DNA of 64,000 bases from Brachybacterium squillarum M-6-3 (GTDB lineage: Bacteria; Actinomycetota; Actinomycetes; Actinomycetales; Dermabacteraceae): NCBI RefSeq assembly GCF_000225825.1, contig NZ_AGBX01000001.1, positions 1,178,001-1,242,000 of the forward strand, in the 5' to 3' direction. Below the pieces are notes generated by a model. The model searched no databases. It was not told the origin of the DNA and worked only from the letters and a program-made list of their open reading frames with translations. Numbering within the stretch: position 1 is the first letter of the stretch; each line of letters begins with the position of its first letter. A program made the translations under genes and the position numbers. Below are positions 52,303 through 60,214 of this stretch, in pieces.

Positions 52303-53799
52303 GGCGGATTCAACAGGTCGTCGCAACACCTTGATGTCGGAGGTGTTCGAGCATGGCCACAAAGGACTGGACCAAGAAGACGAGCGACGCGGCAGAGGAG
52401 CTTCGTCGGCAATGGCGTGCTGACCGGGCGCTGAGACCGCCGATGCGCTCGCCCGGACGTCCAGACCCGTCCCGGGAGGTGCAACGGCAGTTCTGGCGTC
52501 TGATCGCCACGGGCATCACGTCGGCAGAAGCGGCGCTCGCGGTCGGCGTGTCCGTGCCGGTCGGGTCCCGCTGGTTTCGCCACGCTGGCGGCATGCCGCC
52601 CATCTCGCTTGCTGAGCCCACCGGCCGATACCTGAGCTTCGAGGAACGCGAGGAGATCGCCATCCTGCACGCCCAGGACAAGGGCGTTCGTGAGATCTCC
52701 CGCGTGATCGGGCGTGACCCCGGAACCGTCTCACGCGAGCTGCGCCGCAACGCGGCGACTCGTGGCGGGAAGCTGGAGTACCGGGCCACGGTCGCCCAGT
52801 GGAAGGCGCAGCAGGCGGCCAAGCGGCCCAAGGTCGCGAAGCTTCTCAAGAACGAGAACTTGCGCCAATACGTCCACGAGCGGCTCGCCGGCGATGTTCG
52901 CCGGCCCGACGGCACGATCGTCACGGGCCCCACCCCGGCCCCGTGGAAGGGGCTGAACAAGCCGCACCGAGCGGACCGGCGGTGGTCGCTGGCCTGGAGC
53001 CCGGAACAGATCTCTCAGCGCCTGAAGCTCGACTTCCCCGATGATGAGTCCATGCGCATCAGCCACGAGGCGATCTACCAGTCGCTGTTCATCGAGGGCC
53101 GGGGGGCGCTCCAGCGAGAACTGGTCACCTGTCTTCGCACCGGTCGCGCGTTACGGCGTCCCCGGGCCCGGTCACGGAACAAGCCCGGTGGGCATGTCAC
53201 GGCCGATGTGATCCTCAGCGAACGCCCCGCGGAAGCCGAGGACCGCGCCGTGCCCGGTCACTGGGAAGGCGACTTGATCATCGGCACAGGCAGGTCGGCG
53301 ATCGGGACGATCGTTGAGCGCAGCAGCCGCTCAACGATCCTGGTCCACTTGCCCCGCATGGAGGGCTGGGCAGAGAAACCCCATGTAAAGAACGGGCCAT
53401 CGCTGGGCGGCTACGGGGCCGTCGCGATGAACGCGGCGCTGAGTGCATCGATCACCACGCTGCCCGAACAGCTGCGCAAGACCCTAACCTGGGATCGCGG
53501 GAAGGAGCTCTCGGGGCACGCGCAGTTCGCGATGCAGACCGGCACGAAGGTGTTCTTCGCAGACCCCCATTCACCGTGGCAGCGACCGACGGACGAGAAC
53601 ACCAACGGCCTGCTCCGCCAGTACTTCCCCAAAGGCACAGACCTCTCGCGATGGTCCGCCGGGGACCTCGAGGCCGTCGCTCACGCACTCAACAACCGCC
53701 CCCGAAAGGTCCTCCAGTGGAATACACCCGCCGAAGTTTTCGAAGAGCAACTACGCTCACTACAACAACCCGGTGTTGCAACGACTGGTTGAACCCACG
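52303..53799 (+). mobile_element. IS30-family element inserted in IS3 orfB
   Basis: Imperfect inverted repeats are found at 52306-52330 and 53772-53796 (21 of 25 positions match). The trinucleotide CAA occurs at 52300-52302 and again at 53800-53802, where orfB resumes with TAC (Tyr); this is the expected target-site duplication. The element is 1497 bp and holds a single transposase gene. The insertion with its duplication adds 1500 bp, a multiple of three. Confidence 0.82.
52353..53792 (+). CDS. IS30-family transposase
   Basis: The 479-residue protein has an N-terminal region, an HTH (YLSFEEREEIAILHAQDKGV and REISRVIGRDPGTVSRELRR), an internal SPEQISQRLKLDFPDDESMR segment, and the DDE domain: D in VPGHWEGDLIIGTGRSAIGT, D in LTWDRGKELSGHAQF, E in DPHSPWQRPTDENTNGLLRQ, the IS30 signature, then YFPKGTDLSRWS. 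The frame is intact, so this copy may be active. The stop is inside the right inverted repeat. Confidence 0.9.
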   Translation: MATKDWTKKTSDAAEELRRQWRADRALRPPMRSPGRPDPSREVQRQFWRLIATGITSAEAALAVGVSVPVGSRWFRHAGGMPPISLAEPTGRYLSFEEREEIAILHAQDKGVREISRVIGRDPGTVSRELRRNAATRGGKLEYRATVAQWKAQQAAKRPKVAKLLKNENLRQYVHERLAGDVRRPDGTIVTGPTPAPWKGLNKPHRADRRWSLAWSPEQISQRLKLDFPDDESMRISHEAIYQSLFIEGRGALQRELVTCLRTGRALRRPRARSRNKPGGHVTADVILSERPAEAEDRAVPGHWEGDLIIGTGRSAIGTIVERSSRSTILVHLPRMEGWAEKPHVKNGPSLGGYGAVAMNAALSASITTLPEQLRKTLTWDRGKELSGHAQFAMQTGTKVFFADPHSPWQRPTDENTNGLLRQYFPKGTDLSRWSAGDLEAVAHALNNRPRKVLQWNTPAEVFEEQLRSLQQPGVATTG

Positions 53800-53802
53800 C
53801 AA

Positions 53803-54099
53803 TACGTCTCTCTCGCCTACTCAGACGCTCTTCTCACTGCAGGTGTGAAAGCCTCGGTCGGCACCGTCGGTGATAGCTACGATAACGCGCTGGCCGAAAC
53901 AGTGAATGGTCTCTACAAGGCGGAGCTGATCTACTCCAAGCGGATCTGGGAGTCAGTCAGCGAGGTCGAGCTCGCCACGATGGACTGGGTCCACTGGTGG
54001 AACACGGCCCGGCTCCACGAAGCTCTCGACTACCGCACCCCCGCAGCGGTCGAAACGTCCTACACTCACCCCACGACGACCGCGCCCGCGACCGTCTAA
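53803..54099 (+). pseudogene. IS3 transposase OrfB, 3' part
   Basis: It resumes YVSLAYSDALLTAGVKASVG, then TVGDSYDNALAETVNGLYKA with the third DDE glutamate, and ends with LATMDWVHWWNTARLHEALD and YRTPAAVE. Joined to the first part across the CAA duplication it makes a complete 304-residue OrfB. Thus the IS3 copy was intact until the IS30 insertion. Confidence 0.85.
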
Positions 54100-54126
54100 C
54101 CACGGAACGAAACCCAGGGCGCTTCA

Positions 54127-54469
54127 CTACGACGCGTTTCGCTGCAGCGGTGTACCCGCTGCTGTAAGCAAGGGGGAGGGTGATCAGCACCGTCGCCAGG
54201 CCTGCGCCCAGATAGACGGTGGCAAGGAGCAGGCCAAGCGGCGAACCGCTGATGGCTGCGCTCACGGCGATGAACGCTATGCCGAGTGATGTTGCAGAGA
54301 TCAACGCAGCTGCACCCGCGATCAGGTTCTGGTCCTTCCTCTCGAGGAAGGTCGCGGCGGCCAGAGTTTCCTCGATCGCGCCGTGGACCGGCACCTGGCT
54401 GTACCCCTCCAGGCGGAGGTTGACCTGCCTCCGTTGACGGACGTCGAGGACGGTGCGCTTCTTCGTCAT
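54127..54469 (-). pseudogene. small membrane protein gene, 3' end replaced by the IS3 element
   Basis: From ATG 54469 the frame encodes TKKRTVLDVRQRRQVNLRLE, then FLERKDQNLIAGAAALISAT, two hydrophobic segments SLGIAFIAVSAAISGSPLGL and LLATVYLGAGLATVLITLPL, and YSSGYTAAAKRVVV before entering the IS3 repeat. On the other side of the IS the minus strand would continue GSSTALTLQLA to a stop if the junction is precise, which suits a natural end of about 129 residues. Family unknown. In its present form the frame runs antisense into orfB. Confidence 0.55.
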
Positions 54470-54501
54470 ACGTCCATCGTGCGGACGGGTCTGACAAAGC
54501 A

Positions 54502-54539
54502 GACGGCCCGCACCCCGCCGAAGCGGGATGCGGGCCGTC
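54502..54539. terminator. long terminator hairpin downstream of cspA
   Basis: GACGGCCCGCA pairs with TGCGGGCCGTC; after a C/A mismatch, CCCGC pairs with GCGGG around a CGAA tetraloop. The stem has 16 base pairs. It lies 54 bases after the cspA stop on the minus strand and 33 bases upstream of the small membrane gene start. Confidence 0.75.
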
Positions 54540-54564
54540 GAGGCGGGGGCTGCGCGCGCCCCGG

Positions 54565-54585
54565 GGGACCGGTCAGACCGGTCCC
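54565..54585 (-). terminator. palindrome adjacent to the cspA stop
   Basis: GGGACCGGTC-A-GACCGGTCCC is a perfect 21-base palindrome 8 bases beyond the cspA stop. With the following hairpin it gives a two-step stop for the highly expressed cold-shock message. Confidence 0.55.
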
Positions 54586-54592
54586 GGAGGGA

Positions 54593-54796
54593 TCAGATGC
54601 CCTCGATGTTGATCGCGGAGATGCCGCGGTCGGTGCGCTCGGTCTCGAAGGAGACCTTCTGGTTCTCCTCGAGGTTGCGGTAGCCGGAGCCGGTGATGTT
54701 GCTGAAGTGGGCGAACACGTCGGCGGAGCCGTCGTCGGGGGCGATGAAGCCGAAGCCCTTGTCGGCGTTGAACCACTTCACGGTGCCAGTAGCCAT
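54593..54796 (-). CDS. cspA: cold-shock protein
   Basis: The 67-residue protein has the OB-fold with RNP1 KGFGFIAP and RNP2 DVFAHFSNI, and starts [20 protein letters not shown], typical of actinobacterial CspA. It binds single-stranded RNA and DNA and melts mRNA structure. AAGGAAA ribosome site. It has a long upstream region with no other gene, as is usual for csp genes, whose leaders fold in a temperature-dependent way; two palindromes there may belong to its control. Confidence 0.95.
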   Translation of the reverse strand: MATGTVKWFNADKGFGFIAPDDGSADVFAHFSNITGSGYRNLEENQKVSFETERTDRGISAINIEGI

Positions 54797-55334
54797 GCGG
54801 AATTTCCTTCGATACGAAGAGCAGCGTCTGCGCTCTGTGCGGGCGCGGCGGCGTCTCCGCCACGCGGCCCCGCACCGACGGTCCGGCGTGCGCCGGACCC
54901 GAGCGGGGAGTCTTGAGGGGTGCGTGCCGAGCCGGTGCCGTCGTCCGGGCAGACCGCAGCGGCCGCTCGGCGCGCAGTGCGCGAGGGCTCGTCGGTCGGG
55001 CGGGGAGGGCAGGGGATGGACGTCCGCGGGGCCCGATGGGGCTCGGTCGTCGTTCGGCTGGAGATCTCGATCAGATCCTCGGTATCACGCGGAGCGCACG
55101 GTGCGCTCATGGTCCGTAGACCAATGTTCAACGATAGGGGATCGATACTGTCCAAGGCAATCCCATGTGCCCCGCTCCACGCCCGTCGATGCAGATGGCG
55201 ACCGTAATGCCCGGGATGTCGGTCCTTCGGTCCCGGACGGAGTGACCACTGGCTCGGCCACTGCCGCGAGCCCGCACCTAAACTGTCCGCGACGACCGCG
55301 GCCTGATCCCGATCCGTACAGCGAGGTGTGAGCG
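54797..55334. other. 538-base intergenic region between cspA and the nucleoside transporter
   Basis: No open frame here looks coding on either strand. The minus-strand leader of cspA and the plus-strand promoter of the transporter share this space. TTGCCT, 18 bases, TATCGT on the minus strand near 55135-55170 is a possible cspA promoter, which would give a leader of about 340 bases. Two adjacent palindromes occur at 55092-55123. Confidence 0.5.
55092..55123. promoter_or_regulatory. two adjacent palindromes in the cspA/transporter gap
   Basis: GAGCGCA-CGG-TGCGCTC (55092-55108) and TGGTC-CGTA-GACCA (55110-55123) are perfect inverted repeats only one base apart. They may be operators for the divergent genes or stems of the cspA leader. 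Their head-to-tail packing is not expected by chance at this spacing, though I cannot give odds. Confidence 0.45.
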
Positions 55335-56675
55335 ATGATCGACGTGCTCTGGGGCATCGGAGGGATGGCGGGGCTGCTGTTCATCGCCTTCGCCCTCTCC
55401 AGCAATCGGCGGGCCGTCCGCCCCCGCACCGTGATCGCGGCGCTCGCCCTGCAGGTGGGCTTCGGCGTGCTGGTGCTGTTCTGGGGACCCGGCCGCTGGC
55501 TGCTGCAGCAGGTCTCCACCGGCTTCCAGGCCGTCATCGACACCTCCGGCGAGGGCATCTCCTTCCTGTTCGGTTCGCTGATCCCCGAGGAGGGCAGCGT
55601 CTTCGCCCTGCAAGTGCTGCCGGTGATCGTGTTCTTCGCCTCGCTCACCGCGGTGCTCTACCACTGGGGGATCCTGCAGAAGGTGGTCGAGCTGCTCGGC
55701 GGTGCCCTCGGCAAGCTGCTGGGCACCAGCCACGCCGAGTCCGTCAACGCCGCCGCCAACATCTTCGTCGGCCAGACCGAGGCGCCCCTGGTCATCCGGC
55801 CCTACATCAAGCGCCTCTCCCGCTCCGGCCTGTTCGCCGTGATGGTCGGCGGTCTCTCCACCGTCGCCGGCTCCGTGCTGGTGGGCTACTCCCTGCTCGG
55901 CGCCCCGCTGGAGTACCTGATCGCGGCGAGCTTCATGGCCGCCCCCGGCGCCCTGCTGATGGCGAAGATCCTGGTGCCCGAGGACGACCCCGAGGCCGTC
56001 GCCCGCGAGCAGGAGCTGGTCCACGCCGGCCGCACCCGCCGTCGCGGCGCCGCCGGCACCACGGCCTCCCCGGGTGCCGCGGCCGAGGGGGAGACCCCGC
56101 TCGAGGCCGAGGCCGACGCGGAGGTGAGCGAGGAGGCCGACGAGCTCGCGGAGATGAAGCATCGCAACGTCATCGACGCCGCCGCCTCCGGCGCCTCCGA
56201 CGGCCTGCGCCTGGCCCTGAACGTCGGCGCCATGCTGCTGGCCTTCATCTCCCTGATCGCCCTGCTGAACCTCCTGATCGGCGTGGTCGCCGGCTGGTTC
56301 GGCTACGGCGACCTCACCTTCGAGCAGATCCTGGGCTGGGTGTTCTCCCCGGTGATGATGATGATCGGCGTGCCCTGGAGCGAGGCGGTCGACGCCGGCA
56401 GCTTCCTGGGCCAGAAGATCGTGCTCAACGAGTTCGTGGCTTTCTCGAACTTCGCCCCCACCATCGGCGACTTCAGCCCCAAGACCGCCGCGATCATCAC
56501 CTTCGCCCTCACCGGCTTCGCGAACCTCAGCTCCTTCGGCATCCTGCTGGGCGGCCTCGGCGGCCTGGCCCCCGAGCGTCGCAGCCAGATCGCCGAGCTC
56601 GGCATGCGTGCCATCCTCGGCGGCACCCTGGCGAACCTGATGAGCGCCACCATCGCGGGCGTGCTGATCGGCTGA
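55335..56675 (+). CDS. concentrative nucleoside transporter (CNT/NupC family)
   Basis: The 446-residue protein has about nine hydrophobic segments and the CNT motifs: [40 protein letters not shown] (binding-site QTEAP), a long insertion rich in Ala/Glu, and [20 protein letters not shown] with [20 protein letters not shown]. It imports nucleosides with Na+ or H+. The cytosolic loop (residues 215-275) is longer and more acidic than in E. coli NupC. The gene stands alone; a hairpin follows the stop. Confidence 0.9.
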   Translation: MIDVLWGIGGMAGLLFIAFALSSNRRAVRPRTVIAALALQVGFGVLVLFWGPGRWLLQQVSTGFQAVIDTSGEGISFLFGSLIPEEGSVFALQVLPVIVFFASLTAVLYHWGILQKVVELLGGALGKLLGTSHAESVNAAANIFVGQTEAPLVIRPYIKRLSRSGLFAVMVGGLSTVAGSVLVGYSLLGAPLEYLIAASFMAAPGALLMAKILVPEDDPEAVAREQELVHAGRTRRRGAAGTTASPGAAAEGETPLEAEADAEVSEEADELAEMKHRNVIDAAASGASDGLRLALNVGAMLLAFISLIALLNLLIGVVAGWFGYGDLTFEQILGWVFSPVMMMIGVPWSEAVDAGSFLGQKIVLNEFVAFSNFAPTIGDFSPKTAAIITFALTGFANLSSFGILLGGLGGLAPERRSQIAELGMRAILGGTLANLMSATIAGVLIG

Positions 56676-56701
56676 CCGCGCAGCGGAACGATCATCCCGG
56701 T

Positions 56702-56733
56702 GACGGCCGGCGGGCCCCGGTCCGCCGGCCGTC
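56702..56733 (+). terminator. terminator of the nucleoside transporter gene
   Basis: GACGGCCGGCGG pairs with CCGCCGGCCGTC in a perfect 12-bp stem with an 8-base loop, 26 bases after the stop. It overlaps the start of the orphan coding fragment on the same strand. Confidence 0.65.
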
Positions 56734-56997
56734 ACCGAGTGCGTCGACCCCACGTGCACGGCGGGGTACGAGGAGGGGGCCTACACCGAGATCTCCACGA
56801 CCGCCGCCCGGTTCACGGCCTCCGCGACCGAGGACCTCGAGGCGCCGGAGCTGACCGTCAGCCTGACCTCCGTCGTCGACGGGCCGCTGACCACCCTCAC
56901 GCTGCGCTATCAGAACGCCGGCAGCGGGACCGACGGCCAGCAGCAGGACATCGGCATCTCGCCGATGACCTTCACCGCCGAGGACTGTCCGGCCTGA
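56734..56997 (+). pseudogene. 5'-truncated secreted-protein-like fragment
   Basis: From just after the hairpin a frame reads ECVDPTCTAGYEEGAYTEIS, then TTAARFTASATEDLEAPELT and VSLTSVVDGPLTTLTLRYQN to TFTAEDCPA and TGA. Threonine- and serine-rich sequence with paired cysteines suggests the end of an exported protein or lipoprotein. There is no in-frame start: a TGA precedes at 56701-56703. Codon use is normal for the genome, so it is a young remnant, or its start was lost by an indel. Confidence 0.5.
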
Positions 56998-57185
56998 TCC
57001 CGCCCGGACACGGCGACGGCGGCGGACACGGTGCCCTTGGCGTCCTCGACGGCCTCCTCGCCCTGCGCCTTGACCTGCTGGGTCTTGCCCTCGGTCTCCA
57101 TCTCCTTGTTGTCCGTGAGCTTGCCCAGGCCCTCCTTGGCCTTCCCGGCCAGGCGGTCAGCGGTGCTGTTGTCGTTCGTGCCCAT
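56910..57185 (-). CDS. CsbD-like stress protein with an abnormal C-terminus
   Basis: From ATG 57185 the frame begins GTNDNSTADRLAGKAKEGLG and KLTDNKEMETEGKTQQVKAQ, the classic CsbD fold of general stress proteins. After about residue 63 the sequence (VAVSGRDQAGQSSAVKVIGE) is antisense to the fragment on the other strand and ends in MPMSCCWPSVPLPAF, not CsbD-like; the expected stop after KGTV... is missing. CsbD function is not known. Confidence 0.65.
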   Translation of the reverse strand: MGTNDNSTADRLAGKAKEGLGKLTDNKEMETEGKTQQVKAQGEEAVEDAKGTVSAAVAVSGRDQAGQSSAVKVIGEMPMSCCWPSVPLPAF

Positions 57186-57289
57186 CAGGTTCTCCTCGGT
57201 CGTACGGGTGACGACGGTCACGTCGCCTCGGTCATTCTAAGGACGGCGGAGCACACAGCCCAGTCGGGACTGACCGCCCGGTCGCCGGC

Positions 57290-57952
57290 TCAGGACCGAT
57301 GCCGGCTCCACCACAGCGCCGCCTGCACCCTCGACTCCAGACCGAGCTTGTCCAGCGCGTGGCCCAGGTGGGACTTCACGGTGGTGACCTCGACGAACAG
57401 CTCCCGGGCGATCTGCTGGTTGCTCATCCCGCGGGCGACCAATGCCAGCACCTCCTCCTCGCGGCGGGTGAAGCGCGGCGGCCCGCCCACCGGCTCCGGC
57501 TCCGCCTCAGGGGCGCGCTCGTGCAGGGCGGCGACGACGGTGCGGGTCGCGGCGGGGGAGAGCACCGCGTCGCCGCCGTGGACGTCGCGCACCGCCTGCA
57601 CGATCCGGGCCGGCTGCTCGGACTTCACCAGGTAGCCGTCGGCCCCGGCGGCCAGGGCCCCGAGCACGGAGGCGTCGAGGTCGAAGCCGGAGATCACCAG
57701 CACCCGCGCCCCGGTCTCCCGCAGTCGCGGGGTGATCTCGATGCCGGTGGCGCCGGGCATGCGGACGTCGGTGAGCACCACCTCGGGGCGATGCTCCCGG
57801 GCGGCGGCGAGGGCGCTGGGACCGTCGGCCGCCTCGGCGACGACGGCGATGCCCGCGGCGGCCTCCAGCAGGGCGACCAGGCCGGAGCGGACCGCGGGGT
57901 GGTCCTCGGCGACCAGCACACGGATCGGCTGCCCGGAGGGACTGGTGCTCAT
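57290..57952 (-). CDS. NarL/LuxR-type response regulator
   Basis: The 220-residue protein has a receiver domain with D62 in VVLTDVRMPGATGIEITPRL as phosphorylation site, and the conserved K in GYLVKSEQ, followed by a LuxR helix-turn-helix: FTRREEEVLALVARGMSNQQ, IARELFVEVTTVKSHLGHAL. It overlaps the kinase gene by four bases. Target genes unknown. Confidence 0.93.
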   Translation of the reverse strand: MSTSPSGQPIRVLVAEDHPAVRSGLVALLEAAAGIAVVAEAADGPSALAAAREHRPEVVLTDVRMPGATGIEITPRLRETGARVLVISGFDLDASVLGALAAGADGYLVKSEQPARIVQAVRDVHGGDAVLSPAATRTVVAALHERAPEAEPEPVGGPPRFTRREEEVLALVARGMSNQQIARELFVEVTTVKSHLGHALDKLGLESRVQAALWWSRHRS

Positions 57953-59235
57953 GGCGTCTCCTGCGGTGTCGGTGTCGGGGACGAGGGCGAGGGCGAGGGC
58001 GAGGGCGGGGCCGAAGGGGAGGGTGCGGGCGCGGCGGGACGGGCGGGGAGGCGCGCCTCGACCAGCCAGCCCCCCGTGCCGTCAGTGCCGTCAGTGCCGT
58101 CGGGGACGTCGGACGGGCCGGAGCGGGCGGTGCCGCCGACGGCCCGGGCCCGGGCGGACAGCGAGTCCCGGCCCAGGCCGGTCCCGACGGGGCCGCCGTC
58201 CCGGGCATTGCGCAGCGTGAGCACGACCTCCTCGCCGTTCCGGTGCAGGCGCAGGGACATCGGCGCGCGGCCGTGACGCAGGGCGTTGGCGACGGCCTCG
58301 GTGGCGATGCGCAGCAGGGCCGCCCGCACCGCCGGGTCCACCCGCTCGGGGTCGGCGGCGGCCGGGTCCAGCTCGATCCCGGCGGCCGGGTCTCCGCCCC
58401 GCAGGCGTTCCGCGAGCGCCTCCCAGTCCACGGTGACCTCGGGGGCCGCCTCCGCATCCTCGGCCAGCACCGTGATCATCGCGCGCAGGTCCCGCAGCGC
58501 CGCCCGGGAGGACTCCCCGGCGGTGGCCAGGGAGCGGTCCCGCGCCTCGCCCGTGGGCAGGGTGGCGGCCAGGCCCGTGTGCAGGGAGACCGCGCCGAGG
58601 TGCCCGGCGATCACGTCGTGCAGGTCGTGGGCGATGCGCCGCCGTTCGGCCTCCACCTCCTGCTGGGCGCGGCTGCGGGCCAGGGCCTGCTCCGCGGCGG
58701 CCAGCGCCTCGGCGTCCCGGCGGGCCTGCCGGTGGTGGCGCACCTCCCAGGCCCACAGCAGCGGCGTCATCACCAGCAGCGTCGCCAGCAGCAGCACGCC
58801 CCACAGGTGCGGCCCGAAGCCGCCGATGATCCAGGCGAGGGCGAAGGCGAGCACGCTCAGCGCCGTGCCGAGGACCGTGGTGGCGCGGGCCAGGCGGCGG
58901 GAGCCGTGGTTCACCGGCTCGAAGAGGGCCTCGAACAGCAGCAGGTAGGCGCCGAGCTGCCCGCCGCCGAGGATCTCGATCACGGACAGCGGGCCGGCGA
59001 CGGCCAGCACCACCACCGGCGCGCGGCGGCGCAGCACCGTCGAGGCGGCCCCCACGATCAGCAGGGGGAGGGAGACCGAGGTCGGCCAGAGCGGTTCCCC
59101 GCCGAGCACGGGATTGTTGTCCAGGCCGGCAGCCGCCAGCACCGTCACGATCGCCACGTACAGCAGTGCCACCCTCACGTCCCCGGCCTCCACCCGCGGG
59201 GGAGCGGGGCGCGGGTCGTCGGCGGTGGTCTCCAT
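57949..59235 (-). CDS. sensor histidine kinase (HisKA_3 family)
   Basis: The 428-residue protein has five or six membrane segments in the first 160 residues, no large extracellular domain, then the dimerisation helix with the phospho-histidine in ERRRIAHDLHDVIAGHLGAV, and an HATPase region (LLRIATEAVANALRHGRAPM, GTGLGRDSLSARARAVGG). The end is low-complexity: GTD repeats and a Pro/Ser tail. Tandem DNA repeats encode these (57983-58006 and 58076-58102). The signal is unknown, possibly the membrane itself, as in DesK/LiaS-like kinases. Confidence 0.92.
   Translation of the reverse strand: METTADDPRPAPPRVEAGDVRVALLYVAIVTVLAAAGLDNNPVLGGEPLWPTSVSLPLLIVGAASTVLRRRAPVVVLAVAGPLSVIEILGGGQLGAYLLLFEALFEPVNHGSRRLARATTVLGTALSVLAFALAWIIGGFGPHLWGVLLLATLLVMTPLLWAWEVRHHRQARRDAEALAAAEQALARSRAQQEVEAERRRIAHDLHDVIAGHLGAVSLHTGLAATLPTGEARDRSLATAGESSRAALRDLRAMITVLAEDAEAAPEVTVDWEALAERLRGGDPAAGIELDPAAADPERVDPAVRAALLRIATEAVANALRHGRAPMSLRLHRNGEEVVLTLRNARDGGPVGTGLGRDSLSARARAVGGTARSGPSDVPDGTDGTDGTGGWLVEARLPARPAAPAPSPSAPPSPSPSPSSPTPTPQETP
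57983..58102. repeat. short tandem repeats in the kinase gene
   Basis: Four copies of GAGGGC (57983-58006) and three of GTGCCGTCA/G (58076-58102) lie in the last 150 bases of the kinase gene; they encode Pro-Ser and Gly-Thr-Asp repeats. Both units are multiples of three, so length changes keep the frame. Confidence 0.6.
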
Positions 59236-59339
59236 GTCGGCAGACTACGTGCGAATCCCCAGCTCCCGGCGGGGTCGGACCCGGTATCGGCACCTTCGGA
59301 GGAGGACGCGGCGCGGGGTGCCCGGGAAGGCTGAGGGAC

Positions 59340-60080
59340 ATGGACGCCCTCCCCCATGCCGCCGGCCCCCTGGGCCTGCTGATTCTCGCGCTCGTCGACT
59401 CCACCTCGATGGGCACCCTGGTGATCCCCGTGTTCCTGCTGATCGCCGCCCGCGGCGGCGCCCGCGCGGCCGCGGGACGCACCGTGCTCTACCTGGCCGT
59501 GATCGGCGTCTTCTACCTGGTGCTGGGGGCACTGCTGCTCGCCGGGCTGCTGCCGCTGCTCGGGGCCCTGATGGACTGGCTGAGCTCCGGGCCGGGCACG
59601 GTGCTGGCCGCGCTCGCCGGGGCCGGTCTGCTGTGGTGGTCCCATCGCAGCGACCCGGCCGTCATCCGCAAGCGCGGCGGCGACCCGGAAGCCTCCTCCC
59701 GGCGCTGGATCACCCGGGTGCGGGACACCGCGGGCCGACCCCGCGCGGTGGTCGGGCTGGCGCTGCTGGCCGGGGTGATCGAGGCGGCCTCGATGCTGCC
59801 CTACCTCGCGGCGATGGGGATCATCGCGGACCTGGGCATCGGCTGGGCCCGCGGTGTCGGTGTGCTCGTGGCCTACTGCGCGGTGATGATCCTGCCCGCC
59901 CTGCTGCTGAGCGGCCTGCGGGTGGTGCTGGGGCGCTCCGCCGACCGCGCCCTGGAGCGCCTGCAGGACTGGCTGGCCCGCTCGGCGGCCGGCGGGCTGT
60001 CCTGGACCACCGGCATCGTCGGGGTGCTGCTGCTGGTGCACACGCTCGGCCCCGCGATCGGCGCACTCACCGGGACCTGA
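59340..60080 (+). CDS. GAP-family (Sap/SfLAP) membrane protein
   Basis: The 246-residue protein has six membrane segments and begins PLGLLILALVDSTSMGTLVI, then PVFLLIAARGGARAAAGRTV, as in GAP-family proteins (PF11139), which are linked to glycopeptidolipid or peptidoglycolipid export in mycobacteria. The LLAGVIEAASMLPYLAAMGI segment fits. A polar loop of about 30 residues lies in the middle. Single gene, divergent from the kinase. Confidence 0.78.
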   Translation: MDALPHAAGPLGLLILALVDSTSMGTLVIPVFLLIAARGGARAAAGRTVLYLAVIGVFYLVLGALLLAGLLPLLGALMDWLSSGPGTVLAALAGAGLLWWSHRSDPAVIRKRGGDPEASSRRWITRVRDTAGRPRAVVGLALLAGVIEAASMLPYLAAMGIIADLGIGWARGVGVLVAYCAVMILPALLLSGLRVVLGRSADRALERLQDWLARSAAGGLSWTTGIVGVLLLVHTLGPAIGALTGT

Positions 60081-60089
60081 TCGCTCTGC

Positions 60090-60128
60090 CCGACCGGACC
60101 GACCCGACCGACCCGACCCGACTGACCT
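60090..60128. repeat. CGACC-type repeat tract
   Basis: The spacer after the GAP gene repeats the unit CGACC or CCGACC six or seven times with drift (CCGACCGGACCGACCCGACC then GACCCGACCCGACTGACC). It is noncoding. It may be replication slippage product. Confidence 0.5.
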
Positions 60129-60214
60129 GATCGGCCACGCCGATCCGCCCGGCCTGCCCCGATCCCGGGGGCCGCCGACTTGGCCGCGGCCCGGCGATGC
60201 CGTAGAACCGCACC

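Larger units (their letters stand above)
51329..54126 (+). mobile_element. IS3-family element carrying a nested IS30-family insertion
   Basis: Terminal inverted repeats of 23 bases match at 22 positions: TGAAGCGCCCTGGGTTCCGT at 51329 and its complement ending at 54126 (TTTCG in place of TTCCG). The orfA and orfB genes lie inside. Another element sits in orfB at 52303-53799. Without it the element would be about 1298 bp, a normal IS3 size. I find no clear target duplication at the outer ends. The right end lies in the 3' part of a membrane protein gene. Confidence 0.82.

Noticed and set aside
51268-54126. Composite transposon carrying cargo genes
   Set aside because: Only transposase genes lie inside; the structure is one element nested in another, not two copies flanking cargo.
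54797-55334. Known riboswitch class in the cspA/transporter gap
   Set aside because: I looked for purine, TPP and cobalamin-type core motifs by eye and saw none; only palindromes are evident.
60090-60128. CRISPR-like array
   Set aside because: The repeat unit is only five or six bases with no spacers; no cas gene is in the window.
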